From Isoetes taiwanensis (Eukaryota > Streptophyta > Lycopodiopsida > Isoetales > Isoetaceae), in the NCBI GenBank assembly GCA_021234155.1, contig JAJEKV010000020.1:19397018-19461017 (forward strand): DNA of 64,000 nucleotides. The letters run 5' to 3'. Of this stretch, positions 46,989 through 59,884 are shown one piece after another; position 1 is the first letter of the stretch; each line of letters starts with the position of its first letter. The notes below the pieces were generated by a model, which worked only from the letters and a program-made list of their open reading frames with translations, was not told the origin of the DNA and did not search any database. Made by a program: the position numbers and the translations under genes.

Positions 46989-47269
46989 GAGGGTCCATGA
47001 GAAGTGGTATTTTGGGGTTCTGGTGCTTCGTGTATGGCCTTAGGTTCTAGTGGAGGGGGCTACGACTTTTGCCGGAAGCCACGCTCCATAGGGCAAAGGA
47101 TATACCATGGTCGGCGGCCATAGCTTCTGTGTTGTGTTTTGTTTTGTGTTTTTGTTCTTAATCAATGTCAAGACCTCGATTTCTTTTTAATTCTTGTTAA
47201 GAACCTTCTGGTGAGGGCCAGATGCCTGAGAGATTCGATTCCTCTCAGCTTGTTTTCCATTTTCCCCCT

Positions 47270-47455
47270 AGCTCTTCTTCTCAAGCTCTAAGAGGTCAGC
47301 AAGCAGGCTCTACCTCGGTTTATTCCTCTCGATTCTTCTTGTCAAGCCCTAAGAGATCGGCAAGCCGGCTATAGCTGCGTTTATTCCTCTTAGTTCTTCT
47401 CAAGCTCTAAGAGGTTCGCAAACAAGCTCTATCTGCGTTTATTCCTCTCAGTTTG
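47270..47455. repeat. Three tandem copies of about 60 bp
   Basis: Each unit has TTCTTCT, CAAGC(T/C)CTAAGAG, GCAA, GGTTTATTCCTCT or GCGTTTATTCCTCT. The array ends about 75 bases beyond the stop codon of the transporter gene and may lie in its 3' UTR. Confidence 0.85.
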
Positions 47456-47527
47456 GAATATCTTACAGGATATATCACGATCTAATGGTTCAAAAAATTC
47501 TAAAAGCAACCCAAACGATTAAAGCAC

Positions 47528-50500
47528 CTATGAGAGAAGTGGTATTGCACACTGTGCTATCATAACCAACACACTCAACAATGCCGTTGGACTGTAAGTG
47601 AACACCATAAAGATATGCCATGTCAGTTCGTTTTCTTTCGTGTCTGATTATTGCGAAATATTTATTTAGAGACTCTACATTAGCTGCAATTTAACTATCT
47701 AAAACAAATTACGAGTCAATACCAAACTAGACTTCAAATTAGATTGGGAAAGCTTGTTTACCTGTTGTAGAAGGTTATGAAATGATTTGTGATAGGAATT
47801 ACGTAGGAGACCATGCATACTCCAGTGGCCCCTGTAACTGTAAGAACGGTGCCTGAGTTGTTTGGCCAAATTGCTGCAATTATGGTACAAAATGCTAGAA
47901 TGGCAACTGTCGCACTGAGCTGGCGTGCAAGCTTGTTTTTCTCCTTGTTACCAGGAATCCATTCCTTGATAATGTGCCGCATTGGGAACTCCATGGTAGG
48001 ACAGCCCATAGCAAGGTACACTGCACTAATCATCTTTTATGAAGAAAACTTGGGTTGGCACTAATCTGACGAATGAATATAGACACATACATGACATTGA
48101 GAGATTGAGAATTCCTTGGGGAAGTCCACCCCCAAGCCAAGTATTCTCAAGAATGTTGCTTTCAGTGGACTTCCCATAATATGCTGCACCAAAGAAGCCT
48201 GCAGCTCCATATATAAAATATGCTGTACCTGTATTATGGAGAATAGTTAGAATACATCTAAATTCAAAGCACAATCAATCATATTAAGCAGGCTATACAG
48301 CAGAGTTTCAAAGAAAAGACTCTTACTGGCTGCATTACCTAACTACAAAACTATATCACCGACCATCTGTTGGCAATTGACACCATCATAATGCTTCTCA
48401 ATCATTCAATTTCTATAGTTATTATCAGCTGAGATATAGCATAGGCAGATCAGATTTGCACGCTTGCGTCATAACGTCAGAGAGAGTTTTAAGCCTACAT
48501 TGTTTGGCTATTGTTAGGAGTACTAGAAAACTACTATGAGTTTTAAGCCTACATTGTTTGGCTATTGTTAGGAGTACTAGAAAACTACTATGGCTCCGTA
48601 CCTTCTATAATTTGTAGCACTAGCTGGTAGATCTGATGGTCAAATTACACTGCAGGTTGCATGGACTATTCCCTATAAACAGGACAAGAGTTTTGAGCTC
48701 ATCAACTATCAGTCTCCAATGTAATCGTGTCTTCATTTCAGCTCCCATTCTAATTGCAAACCTCCATGTTTTGTTGCTTATAATTTATGTCAATGGGATA
48801 AAATGTCAAATGCACTGTCTTTGGTTGACAGAAATGGGAACCTCATTCATGTCTACTTACTCCATTATATGATAAAAAATGTACAGAACTACCTAAGCCT
48901 GATAAATTTGGCTGCATGATGCAAATTTCTTACCAAGAATTACAGAACGTACTGAATACATGGTTATCTTCACCCCAAGTTTCCCAGGGGGCATCTCTGA
49001 AAGAAAGGGCATCATCATTGGTTGTACATAGAATGCAAATCCAAATATTGACACTGCTTGTGCAATAGAACCTACATACAAATTCAAAAGGATTAAACAT
49101 AGCATTTTCATTTTTTTCTCAGGATAGAATATAGCACATAGCATATAGCATATCAGCAAATTCAAGCCTCAGTTGGAAAACAACCAGTCACCTCAGAATC
49201 ATGGAAACTAATGCTTTTCACCTGAAGTTCAAAATTTGAAATTTACCATCTGTTTCTCACAAGGCCAATACTTGATCGATACAAGGAACTGGTGAGATGG
49301 AGGAAGATGACGAACACGAAAAGAATGCTCACAGCTCAACCATAGGCTCACCTCGAAAGATTATGCCTTTGATAAGTCATGATATTCTCAAGCTCTTTTA
49401 TATAACTTCCAGTATCTAGAACTTGCAGATGCTGTATTTGCGGGGATATGTGGATGTAATTGTTAATTGCAGCCATTTTGCTTTTCAGGCACTTATGAGC
49501 GAAATTGTACCTTCTTATTGAGACAGGCAAATGTAGCAAAGAATATGATAGAGACTGCAGGAGAGAATACAGTCAAGACTATCCGAGATCCTTAGCATGC
49601 ATTATCAAACTTGCATCAAACAATATTATTTCCTCAACTAACCCATGAACATTTATGTTAATGTTGTCCCATGCTAGCCAGTGGATTGGGCTTCTGTCCA
49701 TTATTCCATCTCCTGTTTTCCAACAGGTTATGGGCCCACACATGCCATCTGAAGTCGCTCTCTTGTCTTGCACAAGACCTTGTCCTGCTTCCTGCTCCTC
49801 TAACTAGCACCTGAATAATTGTGCCCAGTTTTTTTAATATCACAATCTTAACCAAGAATCTTCATGGATTTCTGTTTGCACACTTTTGTACAGTGACCAA
49901 TGCCTGCACAAAAGGTTGCTTTAGGTTAGTAAAGTCAACAGATGGAAGTCTTCATGTTGCCTTCCCATTTAAATAGTTGCCATGTCTTAAGTGCAGATAA
50001 TCATAGTCTTCTTACTGGAATAGGAACTGGAATTTTTATTAAATTGATTTTTATTGAGCGTCATTGAGCATTGATTAGGTTAGGTCATTGTGACATTTTT
50101 TACTTGGCCATATGCCACCGTCTCACTTTCATCAGCCCATAAGTCAAGGACGTCTGCGTACTCTCATAATTTTTCCAATCCACGCAATACTTGCCTACAA
50201 AGTAGTGTGCCTGTTGTGTTTTAGGAGCGGCAATTACAATGGAGTATCAACAAGAAGTAATCTGAAAAGTCTTATCACGTCTGTCCATATCCTTGAATCA
50301 TCTTTGAGTTTTTAGTTATCGGGCCTTTGCCCATGTTCTCAGCTGTCCTAAAGTTGAACCCAAAAGTAGAGACTGCATGTTCCTTGGGTATTATTTGATC
50401 AGAAAGTCACATCAGCCGTTTGATCTTCAAAAGTACATGTGAGCTATCTCCTCCCACTTTCATTCTTGTAGACAAATGTCCTTCAACCATTTCATGATAA

Positions 50501-52805
50501 TCAGTATTAAATCCAGAATTATTCTGATGCTCCTACACCCAAGCAGTTGTTTGGTCCAGGACTACACCTTTTCTTGAAAGCCCCACAAGAGACATGGTAG
50601 CAGTGACAAAAGCATTCCCTCATCCTTAAGTTTTCAAAATTTCTTACTGATATTGGATTTCCATGTCTGCACAGACAATGAACTTTCCTACATTTGAGTG
50701 GGGTGTTATAGACTGCTAGTTATAACAAAGAATATGGCTGAGATGGCAGGATTCCCTGCATGGCATCTTAGTTTTAAGACTAACAGAAATCCATATACTT
50801 GTTTAGCTACAGTTTCTTTCAACTCGGGTGCATTGTGTTTCTGTTATTCAACCTGTTTTTCAACAGTTATGTACAAATTTATGTTATGGTTATATACATG
50901 CCAGAAAACTGCACGTGGCCAGTAAGTTTGACTATAATGATGCTAGAACTGAATCTGTTATATTCAACAAACTAAGATGCAAGATGAATTCCGTTCTCAC
51001 TCTTCCAAACTTATTAACATTTACCTTACCAATGCTTGTAAAACCCCATGATGCAAGCTCTCCTGTTTGTACAGCAGGTAAGCCATGTTTTATGGAATCC
51101 GTCATCACCACAACCACTAGCCAAAGTACAATGGCAGTGCCCACTGTTGCAACATATTCCAACTGCAAAAGGTTAAAATTTGAGAATTATACTCACATGT
51201 AAGCCAATCTGTTGTATACAAATTTCTAGGCCTAACGGTTGAGTCCACTTTAGACAACTAGGCATTTGCCTTTCGCGGGCAGGTCCGATTTAACTCATTT
51301 ATGCTTTTATGCTTTCTTAACCTGGGCCACATTAAACAGGTTGGCTTACCTAGTTGATGATGTCTTCTTCGGCAAAATTATTCAGACTCTTAGTGCTAGT
51401 GAAATTCTTTTGCATACTGAGCATTAGCAATGCAAAAGACAATCTATCATCATAAGCCGACGTGTGATATTGGTGAGGAAGCTCCTACTCTAGATGATTT
51501 TAAACACTTCATTATCCAGCTATTCATCTGTGCAAGCTGTCGTGTATGCATATCCCATCCAGAGTAATATTAGCAGCAAAATTTACACCAAACTCCTGAA
51601 GGGCACAGTTTCAACTTTCCTGACATCATAAGACCCAAATGGCTGCTTGGATGTGTACTCCTTGGTACCGAATTACCATAGTGCAAAAGAGTATCGTTGC
51701 ATGCTGCGTGAGCATGAGCCAACAAGACTACATTCTGCAAACAACAATATTGAATGACTTATAGAGGTGAAGCGAGGAAGGAGTGCTACCTGACTGATCT
51801 TTTTAACTAGGCACAACGGCAAAATTATGCAAATTGCAATCATGATGGTGAGCACACGACCACTGCCCACAAGCCAATGTGGTACATTTGATGAGATGCT
51901 AAGAATTCCACTAACACCTGCTTCTGCAGCTTGCTGAATACCACCTATCATACTTCCTAGTAAAAGCACCAATATGCTAATCTCTGTCACAATCTGGTCA
52001 GCATACAAGGCAAATCTTAGAAGATTGAACAAGAAAACGATGTGCAAAGATGAGAGACCTCCTGTTTACCTTCCATCGTGGACCACCAACGAAAAGAGAG
52101 AGAGATTCGTAGTCATTGGCCCCTGTTTTATGAGCTTCCTTTAGAAGCAATCCGCATGTGTAAGCATTTGCTACTGCAACCGCTGACATTATAAGGAATC
52201 CAGAAACTATTCCTGTGACACTGAACGCCCATGACACTGGCAACACTGCTCTGCAACATAAGAAGCATGTCAAAATCCTAGCTTTATGGGAGTCAGGTGG
52301 CACAATACTTTGTAAGCAACAAATCCACAGGATAAATCATGAAGATGTTGTAAGGATATGGTCCAATGGCTTAATTATAATCAAGCTTCCGCGTTCTCTC
52401 ATCGTTCAAAAGCTTTTTCCTCTTACAATGACCGTGCAGCTTCCTTCATTCCCTTCTTAATGGATATTTATTAACAGAGACAATGCTTATCCCTGTAACA
52501 TGTAGGAAATAAAGGGGACTAAGATGTGTCTATGCACTTCAAGTTGAAGATGCTACATTGCAACAACAAATTTTGTCTTACCCGCCCATAATACTGAGAG
52601 TGAGTGTTGCAATGCCACTATAGAGGTGGTGCCTATGCTCCTTCACCTTCACTAGATACAACAAAGAATAGCTGCTAACATCTGCAGCAGGGGCATCCGT
52701 TTGAGATTGAGGACTGAAATTCCTATTGGGAATGGGATCGGCATTAGTGTGTATTTCGAGCGTTGGATGATTGACGGATCTTAATTGGGGCGATAGTTCT
52801 TCCAT
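47528..52805 (-). CDS. AAAP/SLC38-type amino-acid transporter, 8 exons
   Basis: This is predicted to be a membrane symporter or exchanger for neutral amino acids, in plants often at the vacuole (AVT class). Exons from the start: 52805-52582, 52250-52070, 51993-51790, 51162-51030, 49071-48934, 48228-48091, 48020-47762, 47591-47528. All introns fit GT-AG and the phases join, giving 446 aa plus stop, a usual length for the family. A polar N-terminus (MEELSPQLRS) leads into about ten hydrophobic segments. Family-like points are GGAVLPVSWAFSVTGI (TM1), LFVGGPRW, ILPLCLVKKIS, SIFGFAFYVQPMMMPFLSE (the 'FxFxxHxxxLPxxxE' region) and YLAMGCPTMEFPMRHII. No frame break is seen, so it is probably functional. 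Substrate and membrane cannot be told from sequence. The 49072-51029 intron is long. Confidence 0.85.
48484..48591. repeat. Two identical tandem copies of 54 bp in a transporter intron
   Basis: GAGTTTTAAGCCTACATTGT through GAAAACTACTAT occurs at 48484 and at 48538 without visible difference, so the duplication is recent. Confidence 0.93.
50230..50560 (+). pseudogene. Possible copia pol relic in a transporter intron
   Basis: About 50325-50420 reads RAFAHVLSCPKVEPKSRDCM then FLGYYLIRK, resembling the copia integrase C-terminal 'KLDPRSxKCxFLGYxxxxKGY' segment. It is antisense to the transporter gene and surrounded by stops. No other copia domain was found nearby, so the call is tentative. Confidence 0.4.
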
Positions 52806-53034
52806 AGCTGGTGGAATACTAAAACGTATTAGCAGCAGCGCTGCAATATATGAATCCTGATCTGTGATCAACAATGCCTTGTCTTTTTATCTTTTTTGCA
52901 TGCCAGAATATTTTTTTTAGTGGCAACGTTTTCTACCTGCGACCGGTTGTTGGAGATATATACACAATACCATAATTGGGTCGTCTTTTTCGTCGGTGGT
53001 GTAATCTCACATCGACACCTGTCCTATGTCAATA

Positions 53035-53280
53035 TCACGGAATAACAATCGGCAGCACGAATTCTCGATGACTTGTAGAGCCGGTGGCTTTTTGCACAGA
53101 AGCGACCAGAGGTGACCGGACAGATCCGTCTATGGCGGTTCCAGATCCAGCGATGGGGTTTCGGTGGCGATGGCGTTTCAGATCCTGCAAGGCTGGAGAG
53201 CTAACAGGCGCCATAGCCAGGAGCTCGAGCCAAGAAGCAAACAGAGCAACCCAAAAACGACTCCCCAATTATGGTATTGT
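53035..53280. other. Upstream flank of the transporter gene
   Basis: GC-richer sequence 230-475 bases upstream of the start codon, probably holding the promoter or a 5' UTR exon. No TATA box stands out. Confidence 0.35.
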
Positions 53281-53376
53281 TAGGGTAAGCTAACTGGTCC
53301 AAGATTCCCAATTAGCTGCTCCCGGCTCCGCCGGTCGCAGCTAAACTGGGAATCTTGTCCCAGTTAGCTTACCCTA
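53281..53376. mobile_element. 96-bp hairpin element upstream of the transporter
   Basis: The left arm TAGGGTAAGCTAACTGG, CCAAGATTCCCA, TTAGCTGC pairs with the right arm GCAGCTAA, TGGGAATCTTG, CCAGTTAGCTTACCCTA. A GC-rich loop (CCCGGCTCCGCCGG) separates them. The ends TAGGGTAAGC/GCTTACCCTA suggest a miniature inverted-repeat element, possibly with a TA target duplication that forms part of the palindrome. Confidence 0.85.
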
Positions 53377-53687
53377 TAACGTGAAGAAGGTTGAGTTTTT
53401 CTTTTATATGATTACTAGTGACGGTGCCTAGCCTGACCGCAATGAGAAAATGTTTTGACCTTTTAGAAGACTATAAATGTTTTGACCCTTTATTATAACA
53501 AAAATATTCAAACATAACAATGGTGGCCAGCATTGCTAGGGATTAGTTCGAAAATTGTAAGATCTAAGAAGAATAAGAAAAAGAGTGTAATATTTACTCT
53601 CGAGTTGAATTGTTATTGTTGACACCTTGAAAATTACACATTGAAGAGGTAGTACATCATTACTCATACAAGAGATCCGGTAGTGAG

Positions 53688-54600
53688 TTAAGGAGCAATT
53701 TCATCCCATAGAATCTCTTTGTAGACTACATTTAGAATGAATCTTCTATCGTTTTTTAATAGTGCTCCTTGTCTTGAGGTATCTCGAATATAGGCCTTCA
53801 CTCCGTGATGTGTGGTGCACCTTGAGAATGCGACATAAAGTTGGTCGTGAGCGAAGACTAGTGTTAGTAGGTAGATGCCAACAGAGGTCATGTACTGGCC
53901 TTGTGACTTGTGTATGGTCATCGAGAATGCGAGTCGCATGAGGAACTGCCTTCACTTGAAAAGGAAGAGGTCGCTGTCTGATGGCTCCAGGGTTATCCGT
54001 GCATGAGGGCCCTTGTTCCTTTGTAGATGCCTGTGATTATCTCTGCATCTATGATTCTTGGGTGCGCATTGATTATCCGGAGGCGGAGGCGGGTGCAATT
54101 GCAAAGACCGGACTTCGGATTCATGTTTTTAAGTACGATGATGATGGCACCATCCTTGATGTGCAGCATATGCAGTGGCATGCCAAAAGCGTTAGATGGT
54201 TGATGAACTTGATTGCGAAATCCCTTGTAGCATTTTCGCCTTCTGCAATGATGACGTCTATGCTCGTATACTTATGGAGTTGTCCGTGTAACCTTAGGAG
54301 GATCTTATTGTTGATCTTCAGTGTGTCTTCATTCTTTGGTGTCAAGGTGGCCTCGTCATACAACGTTATTCCGTTATTTCCATCAAGATGGCCTCTGTTA
54401 TTTCCTTGCCGAAGATGCTGTCAATCAAGTCTTCTTTCACAATGCATTCTTTGGGTATCTCAACCAAGTCGCAGTCGAGCCATGGCTCATTGTTCATCCG
54501 TTCCCCCTTATCGAGACGTAGCAGCTAATGTGAAGAGGTCTGCTCATCTTTGCGAACCGCATATTTTGTGTCAACTTGTGGGTCTTGAAGCTAGTCCATA
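53688..54600 (-). pseudogene. Helitron helicase C-terminal relic
   Basis: The helicase half of the Helitron RepHel protein unwinds DNA for rolling-circle transposition. On the minus strand 54363-54190 reads TLTPKNEDTLKINNKIL. After a frameshift 54181-53993 reads PLHMLHIKDGAIIIVLKNMN with GLCNCTRLRLRII. After another, 53939-53688 reads MRLAFSMTIHKSQGQYMTSV then HDQLYVAFSRCTTHHGVKAY, the conserved superfamily-1 motifs 'IHKSQGQT' and 'QLYVALSR', and ends NVVYKEIL. No Rep domain or CTRR hairpin end was identified. Confidence 0.85.
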
Positions 54601-54954
54601 GTGAGTTCATCTTGACACATTTCGAGTTCCATCCTTGTTGCACGCTTGACCACAGGCAACTACTGTTGAAATTTGCAGCCAGTGAGCATTATCATTTCCC
54701 CAAACGACCTGTCATCTTGGCGTATATCGCATAAAATCCTGTCGACAACAGTGAGTGCCTGCATGTGTGTCATCCCCATTTTGTTCCAGACCATAATGCT
54801 TGCCTTTCTAAGTACATTTGCTTATTGGTTTGTTGCACACAATGCAGAGGTTGCCTCATGTGTCATGTTGAGTGGTAGAGTTGCTCAAGTGGGTAAGGTC
54901 GTCCATAGTACTGGTCCTAATCGCCTTGTTTAATAGGATGTTATAAGAAGGTCC

Positions 54955-56480
54955 TCTCCCTCCCCCCCCCCAGTGGACCACTAGCAGAGTTGTTCCCATG
55001 TACAAGGGAGATGACCTGCACTGCCCAATCAATTATCAAACAATCATGGCAAGTTCGATATTTGCAAAACTGCTAGCCAGGATTCTCGAGCAGCAATTAA
55101 ATGGGCAGAGGTGGGGGCCCTCACACAGGCAGGGTTCAGGCCCCGACACTCAACCATTGGTCACATCTTCACACTGCGGACTCTGGTTGAAGACAGCAGG
55201 AACTGTCGGCAAAACCTGTATTGTTGCTTCGTTGACTTCGCCAAGGCCTTTGACACTGTGCCTCGGGAAAAATTGTGGGTAAGATTGCAACAGCTAGGGA
55301 TCCCTGCTATCTGAAGAATGCAGTGTACAAGGTGTATGAGACATGATCAGGCCAGTTGCAACCAACAAGCCAAGCATTTAATAGTAATATTGGGGTCCAC
55401 CAGGGATGCCCTCTCTCTCCACACTGGCTTTACATTGATCAGTTGGAGAGCTGGCTTGCTGACAATGGAGGAGAAGAAGCTCAACTTTTGCACCAGATCA
55501 TCAGACAGCTAATATATGCTAATGATGTGAACCTTCTAGCTTGCACTCTAGTAGACATGCAGTGCCATCTCGATGCCCTGAACACATTTTTCTAGGCGAC
55601 GACATGTGTGTCCATCTTGCAAAAACTAAGGTGGTCCTCATATTATCCTCGCGTCAGCCAATGACACCCTCCTTCGTGGAGGTGACACCCACCTACAAAT
55701 ATTTGAGAGTGGAGTTTTTTTCTACTATGCACTGGGACACTTCTATCTGGCTATGATTAATAGCGGGATGGAAGGCACTATATGCAACGAGAACAATAGT
55801 CACAGAGCGGAGTTGTATGATTGTGCCCATCAGTCGCACCTGTTCAAGGTCTTAGTGGAGCCCCTCCTCTTATATTGTCGAAGTCTGGGACCCGATGGTG
55901 TCTCTCCTTACCTAGAATGACTTGGAACATGTTCAAAAAGCCTTCTTAGCACAGACACTGGAGTGAATCCATATCAAATCCTGTTGCAAGAGATAGGTTT
56001 CTTGCCTCTTTAGAGGGCGGCCTTTGGCCGCCTCATCGTCTACTTTCAGAGGTGATCAATATGGATGATGCTCATCTCCCTAGCCTGGCTTATACCGTGG
56101 CAATGGGGCCGCAGTGCCTCAAGGCCTGTTGGAGGAAAAAGGGAGCTTGGTGGCTGGCCAGATGGAATATGCAGTAGTACAGGTTTACATAGATGCAAAG
56201 AAAATTAGATTATCATACCTTGGGACAATACCTTGACGCTTACTTCCTCAGCAAGCTCCCTTGAATAGGTCCCAGTGCCACATAAACCCCACATTGGAAT
56301 GGGGCCTGCAACACTACTGGCATACCCAATTGCCTATGAAAAGGTGCAGACTCATTGCCTCGATTCGTTCAGTTGCACATCATAACCGAATTATGATGGA
56401 TAAATGGATTGGGAAAGCATGCCAGGACATGCACATCCATTTCCTTCCAAAAAAAAGGATCTTAAACCTCTGAAGTGTAT
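54955..56480 (+). mobile_element. 5'-truncated LINE ORF2 (RT and C-terminus)
   Basis: It starts abruptly at a C run with PQWTT, VVPMYKG and ASSIFAKLLARILEQQL, then AGFRPRHSTIGHIFTLRTLV and CCFVDFAKAFDTVPREKLW. The RT active site is YANDVNLLAC (about 55515), where YADD has become YAND, and the C-terminal region follows to about 56470. The segment overlaps in content with the end of the window (63990: PQWTTS). Frameshifts occur at about 55310, 55430 and 55590. No 3' UTR tail follows. Confidence 0.85.
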
Positions 56481-58920
56481 TCTTCTTCATTAGCAATTAG
56501 ACAAATATGGATAAACTAACTATACACCACCTGTGCAAACAAAGATCTTGCTGATAATCCCAACATGAGTTACTTTGCCATTGGAAAAAGATTTGAGAAT
56601 GAGAGGATCTTTGTCAACTTGTAGCCACACCTATTCATCATATGATAATTCATTTAATAAGACCTTAGGCACAAATTGATGGTGGATCTTGGCTTCACAA
56701 AGAATAAAAGTAGTAGAGTTTTATTTTAAATGGAAAAGTATATTGGCCTAGAATGGCAATCCAGCTATGCCAAATCACATCCGAGCTATGGAATGCCTAC
56801 TAATTGTGTTGACACATCTTCAAAAAGCATTATACAGTTATTCAGTGATTTTATCTTATCCACTATTGACATCTGCGATGTTTGAAAATAGAAACGTTAG
56901 ATGCTTCTGTCTTGTCCATGGAACTAGCTACGGGTAGTCTTCGTTTTGCAGCACCCCCTCGACGTAGCATCTATCTCGACCCTTGATTTGCATATTAGAT
57001 GGTCTGGATCTCTGCCCCATCAGGTGGGGAGGGGGAGGGGAAGAGGGCTGCAAACGAAGGTGTCCCGTGGCTACTATTCCACCACTAAGAATCCAAATCC
57101 CTAGGGATATTCTTGTAAGCATATTGGTAGTATAATGACAAACATATAAACAAACAAACAAACAAACAAAAACCATTCTATATCAATGCGAAAAAACGAG
57201 CACTTGCACAAGTGTCCGGAAGCTCAAATTTACTAGTATGCTTGCATTATCAAAGCTTTGCATAAATCGTTAGCATAAATTCTCCCTGAGTTATTTTTCT
57301 GATCTTTCTCATTTTTTCTCAGTAACTGACCAAATGCATAATGCTTCGCTAACAACACAAAGGATCTACCTATCATAAAGCTCTAAAGTGATGTTGAATT
57401 CAATGGGATAACTATGATTCCATGTTTCAATATGAATCCCTTGCCACATAATCAATAACATGAGGGTCAAAAACTATAGTTCGTCCCTCTGCACTTCCTT
57501 TGCAAAGAAGAGTTAGTCTCGTCTTTGGCCTCATATTCCTTTGGATTTTCCAAATAGTATTATCGACTCAATAAAAGAAGTCAAGAGTAGAGACCTCCTA
57601 TTTAACAAAGCACATCTTATTGAGCATTTTAAGTGCCAAACTGGCATTGTTTCCTCTGGCTAGTTGATTTAAAAGATATATTGTCTAGATCTGAACGTAT
57701 ACGTCAAGGTAAGTGGCCTTGAGTTCTTGCAAAATATGAAATCATTCTGTCTCGATCTGTACATATGCATCAAGGTAAGTGACCTTGAGTTCTTGCAAAA
57801 TCTGAAATCAATCTGGATAAGAATGGCAAAGGGATTGCCCAAAACCTATAGAATAAGGTAATCTTACATTGATGTCGTGGAATTGGAAGGGGTCAGACAT
57901 TCCTGCCAACCCCCCTAACCTGCAGCATCTGGTCGCGTATCAATGGCCCTCCCAGATTCTGCAGGACAGGGGGCAAGAATGCCCTCCCCCTTCCCATTCC
58001 ACATCACAACAAGCTCAAGATACACGAGATTTTCAATAAACTAAATAAAAAAAAAAGGATTTTACCTATGATAAAGGAATAGCAACATTCGGAAGCCAAT
58101 GATGGCTTGACTAATGAAATAGAGGAGCATTTCATATTGACCTTCCCACAGACCTCATGTATCTCTTGTTGCTGCAGATCAGGCTCAGCCTGCCACTACA
58201 GACCCAAGATTGTTGCCTGCTCGCATTCTCACTTTGCACACAAGTCAGTATTGTTTGAAAGAATGATAAGATTACCATATTTTAATCGCATAAAACGTTG
58301 TGGTATACTGGCACAGCAGCAATTACAACCTATGTTGCATCTCTAATTTTGAGCACTACCTGACTGATCGGCATCCTAATGGCAGCTAAGCAACTTTATA
58401 ATGGATTGAATTGAAAACAGTTCAAGATTATTACACAGACCTCAAAATGGAATGAAAATCTGAGAAGGAAGCTGTTATACTTGGAATTGATCAGAATGTT
58501 GAGGCCCAAATACCCATTCAGTGCCATGGGCGCATGTTTCTTCCTCCATTTGTAAATATTTTTACCATTCTTGGAATCAAAAACCTTGCAAAGAGGTTCT
58601 ATAATGTTGCAGCTATTCAGAGTTGGCCAGTAATACCATTTCTACCAAATCGGTATGCCCTGCAAAAAGCAAAATATAAATGGCAGTGCTCCTTTAGACG
58701 AAGAATGTATTACAAAAGCTGATTAAAATGCTCAAACTGGGAGGAGTCTTGATTTGAAAACCTAGCCTAAGAAAATCAATCGGGAGCTTGCCTTTGGCTT
58801 TGCCTCACCAATTTCTTCAAAAAAAAAAAAGAACAGAACCCTCCTACAATTTAGAAACTCTAAGATACTCTTATTCTAGCTTTGCATATTTCGATTTGGA
58901 ATACATTGAAAATTCATAGG
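56481..58920. other. Intergenic, no gene; two small repeats
   Basis: (CAAA)n lies at about 57146-57171. A 68-bp tandem pair at 57685-57815 carries ATCAAGGTAAGTG(A/G)CCTTGAG and TTCTTGCAAAAT. Frames at 58107-58346 and 58534-58722 match no family known to me. Confidence 0.5.
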
Positions 58921-58929
58921 TGGAACCTT

Positions 58930-59170
58930 TAGAAAAGTGTTACAAATGCGAGCTTATGCACATTCTAGGTATACGCATTAGTATATCTCAATAATCTCGC
59001 ATTCTAGATATATGCATTAGCATATCTCACAAAATACGACCATCAAATATGAAAACTATAGGAAAGAATATAGAAAAATACAAAGAAAACTCCATGTTAT
59101 TATGCCACATATTGGCATTCACAAACAAGTAGATGAGTAATTTTATGATATATTTATATCTCTTTTAGTC
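58930..59170. repeat. Dispersed repeat related to 22850-23400
   Basis: It shares ordered blocks with 23225-23390, including TGTTATTATGC(C/T)ACATAT. It holds its own short duplication (CATTCTAGGTATACGCATTA and CATTCTAGATATATGCATTA). Confidence 0.55.
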
Positions 59171-59884
59171 CATATATGAAATGCTACGAATGACCGATCT
59201 GGAGGTGATGTAGCCTTGTGTATGTGCTCTATCGCATACAAGATACACGGAATTGGTTATAGATGCATAGATGATGTAATCTTGTTTGCATTCTAGCACA
59301 TACTGGAATATATGAACTTGCTCTAAGCAACTTTATATTTATATCTGTAAATTCTATTTGTGCATGGCAGTAGGTCAATCTGTAGTGCTTTAGCAACCCC
59401 TCCCCTCCCCCCTTCCCCTTTTTTCTTCTCCGCCAAAGATACCGAAATATGGTTTTGATGATCAAAGGCAATAAAAAATGAAAGGAATTTGGTTTGAATA
59501 TTGTCGCATCTGGCAAATTTGCAATATGATGCGATGGAATTTTAATGTCCACAAGAAATCGTAGTTTATGGGACACTTTACAACACACCCAGATGGGACT
59601 TGCTCCCACCATTGTACATGGCTGAAGTGGGTCCTTCCCCCATCAACTTTACAACGATGAAGACTTCATAACTGCTATGTCTTTGTTCAATAATAAGGAC
59701 TTTACATCTTCTCAACTTTTCATTGTAGCCTCTCTCTTTCACCCAAAAGCTTGCTGACCCAACTTTAAACGAGAAATCTAAATTTAAATGGGATATTTAT
59801 GATGCACCTACTTCGGCAAACTCCATCTTGCACAAATAAAATGATCGGATTCAATCTTCAGCGTCCCACGTGCTCAAAAAATAG

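Noticed and set aside
53981-54601. 206-codon plus-strand frame
   Set aside because: It is antisense to the Helitron helicase relic, whose conserved motifs are on the minus strand.
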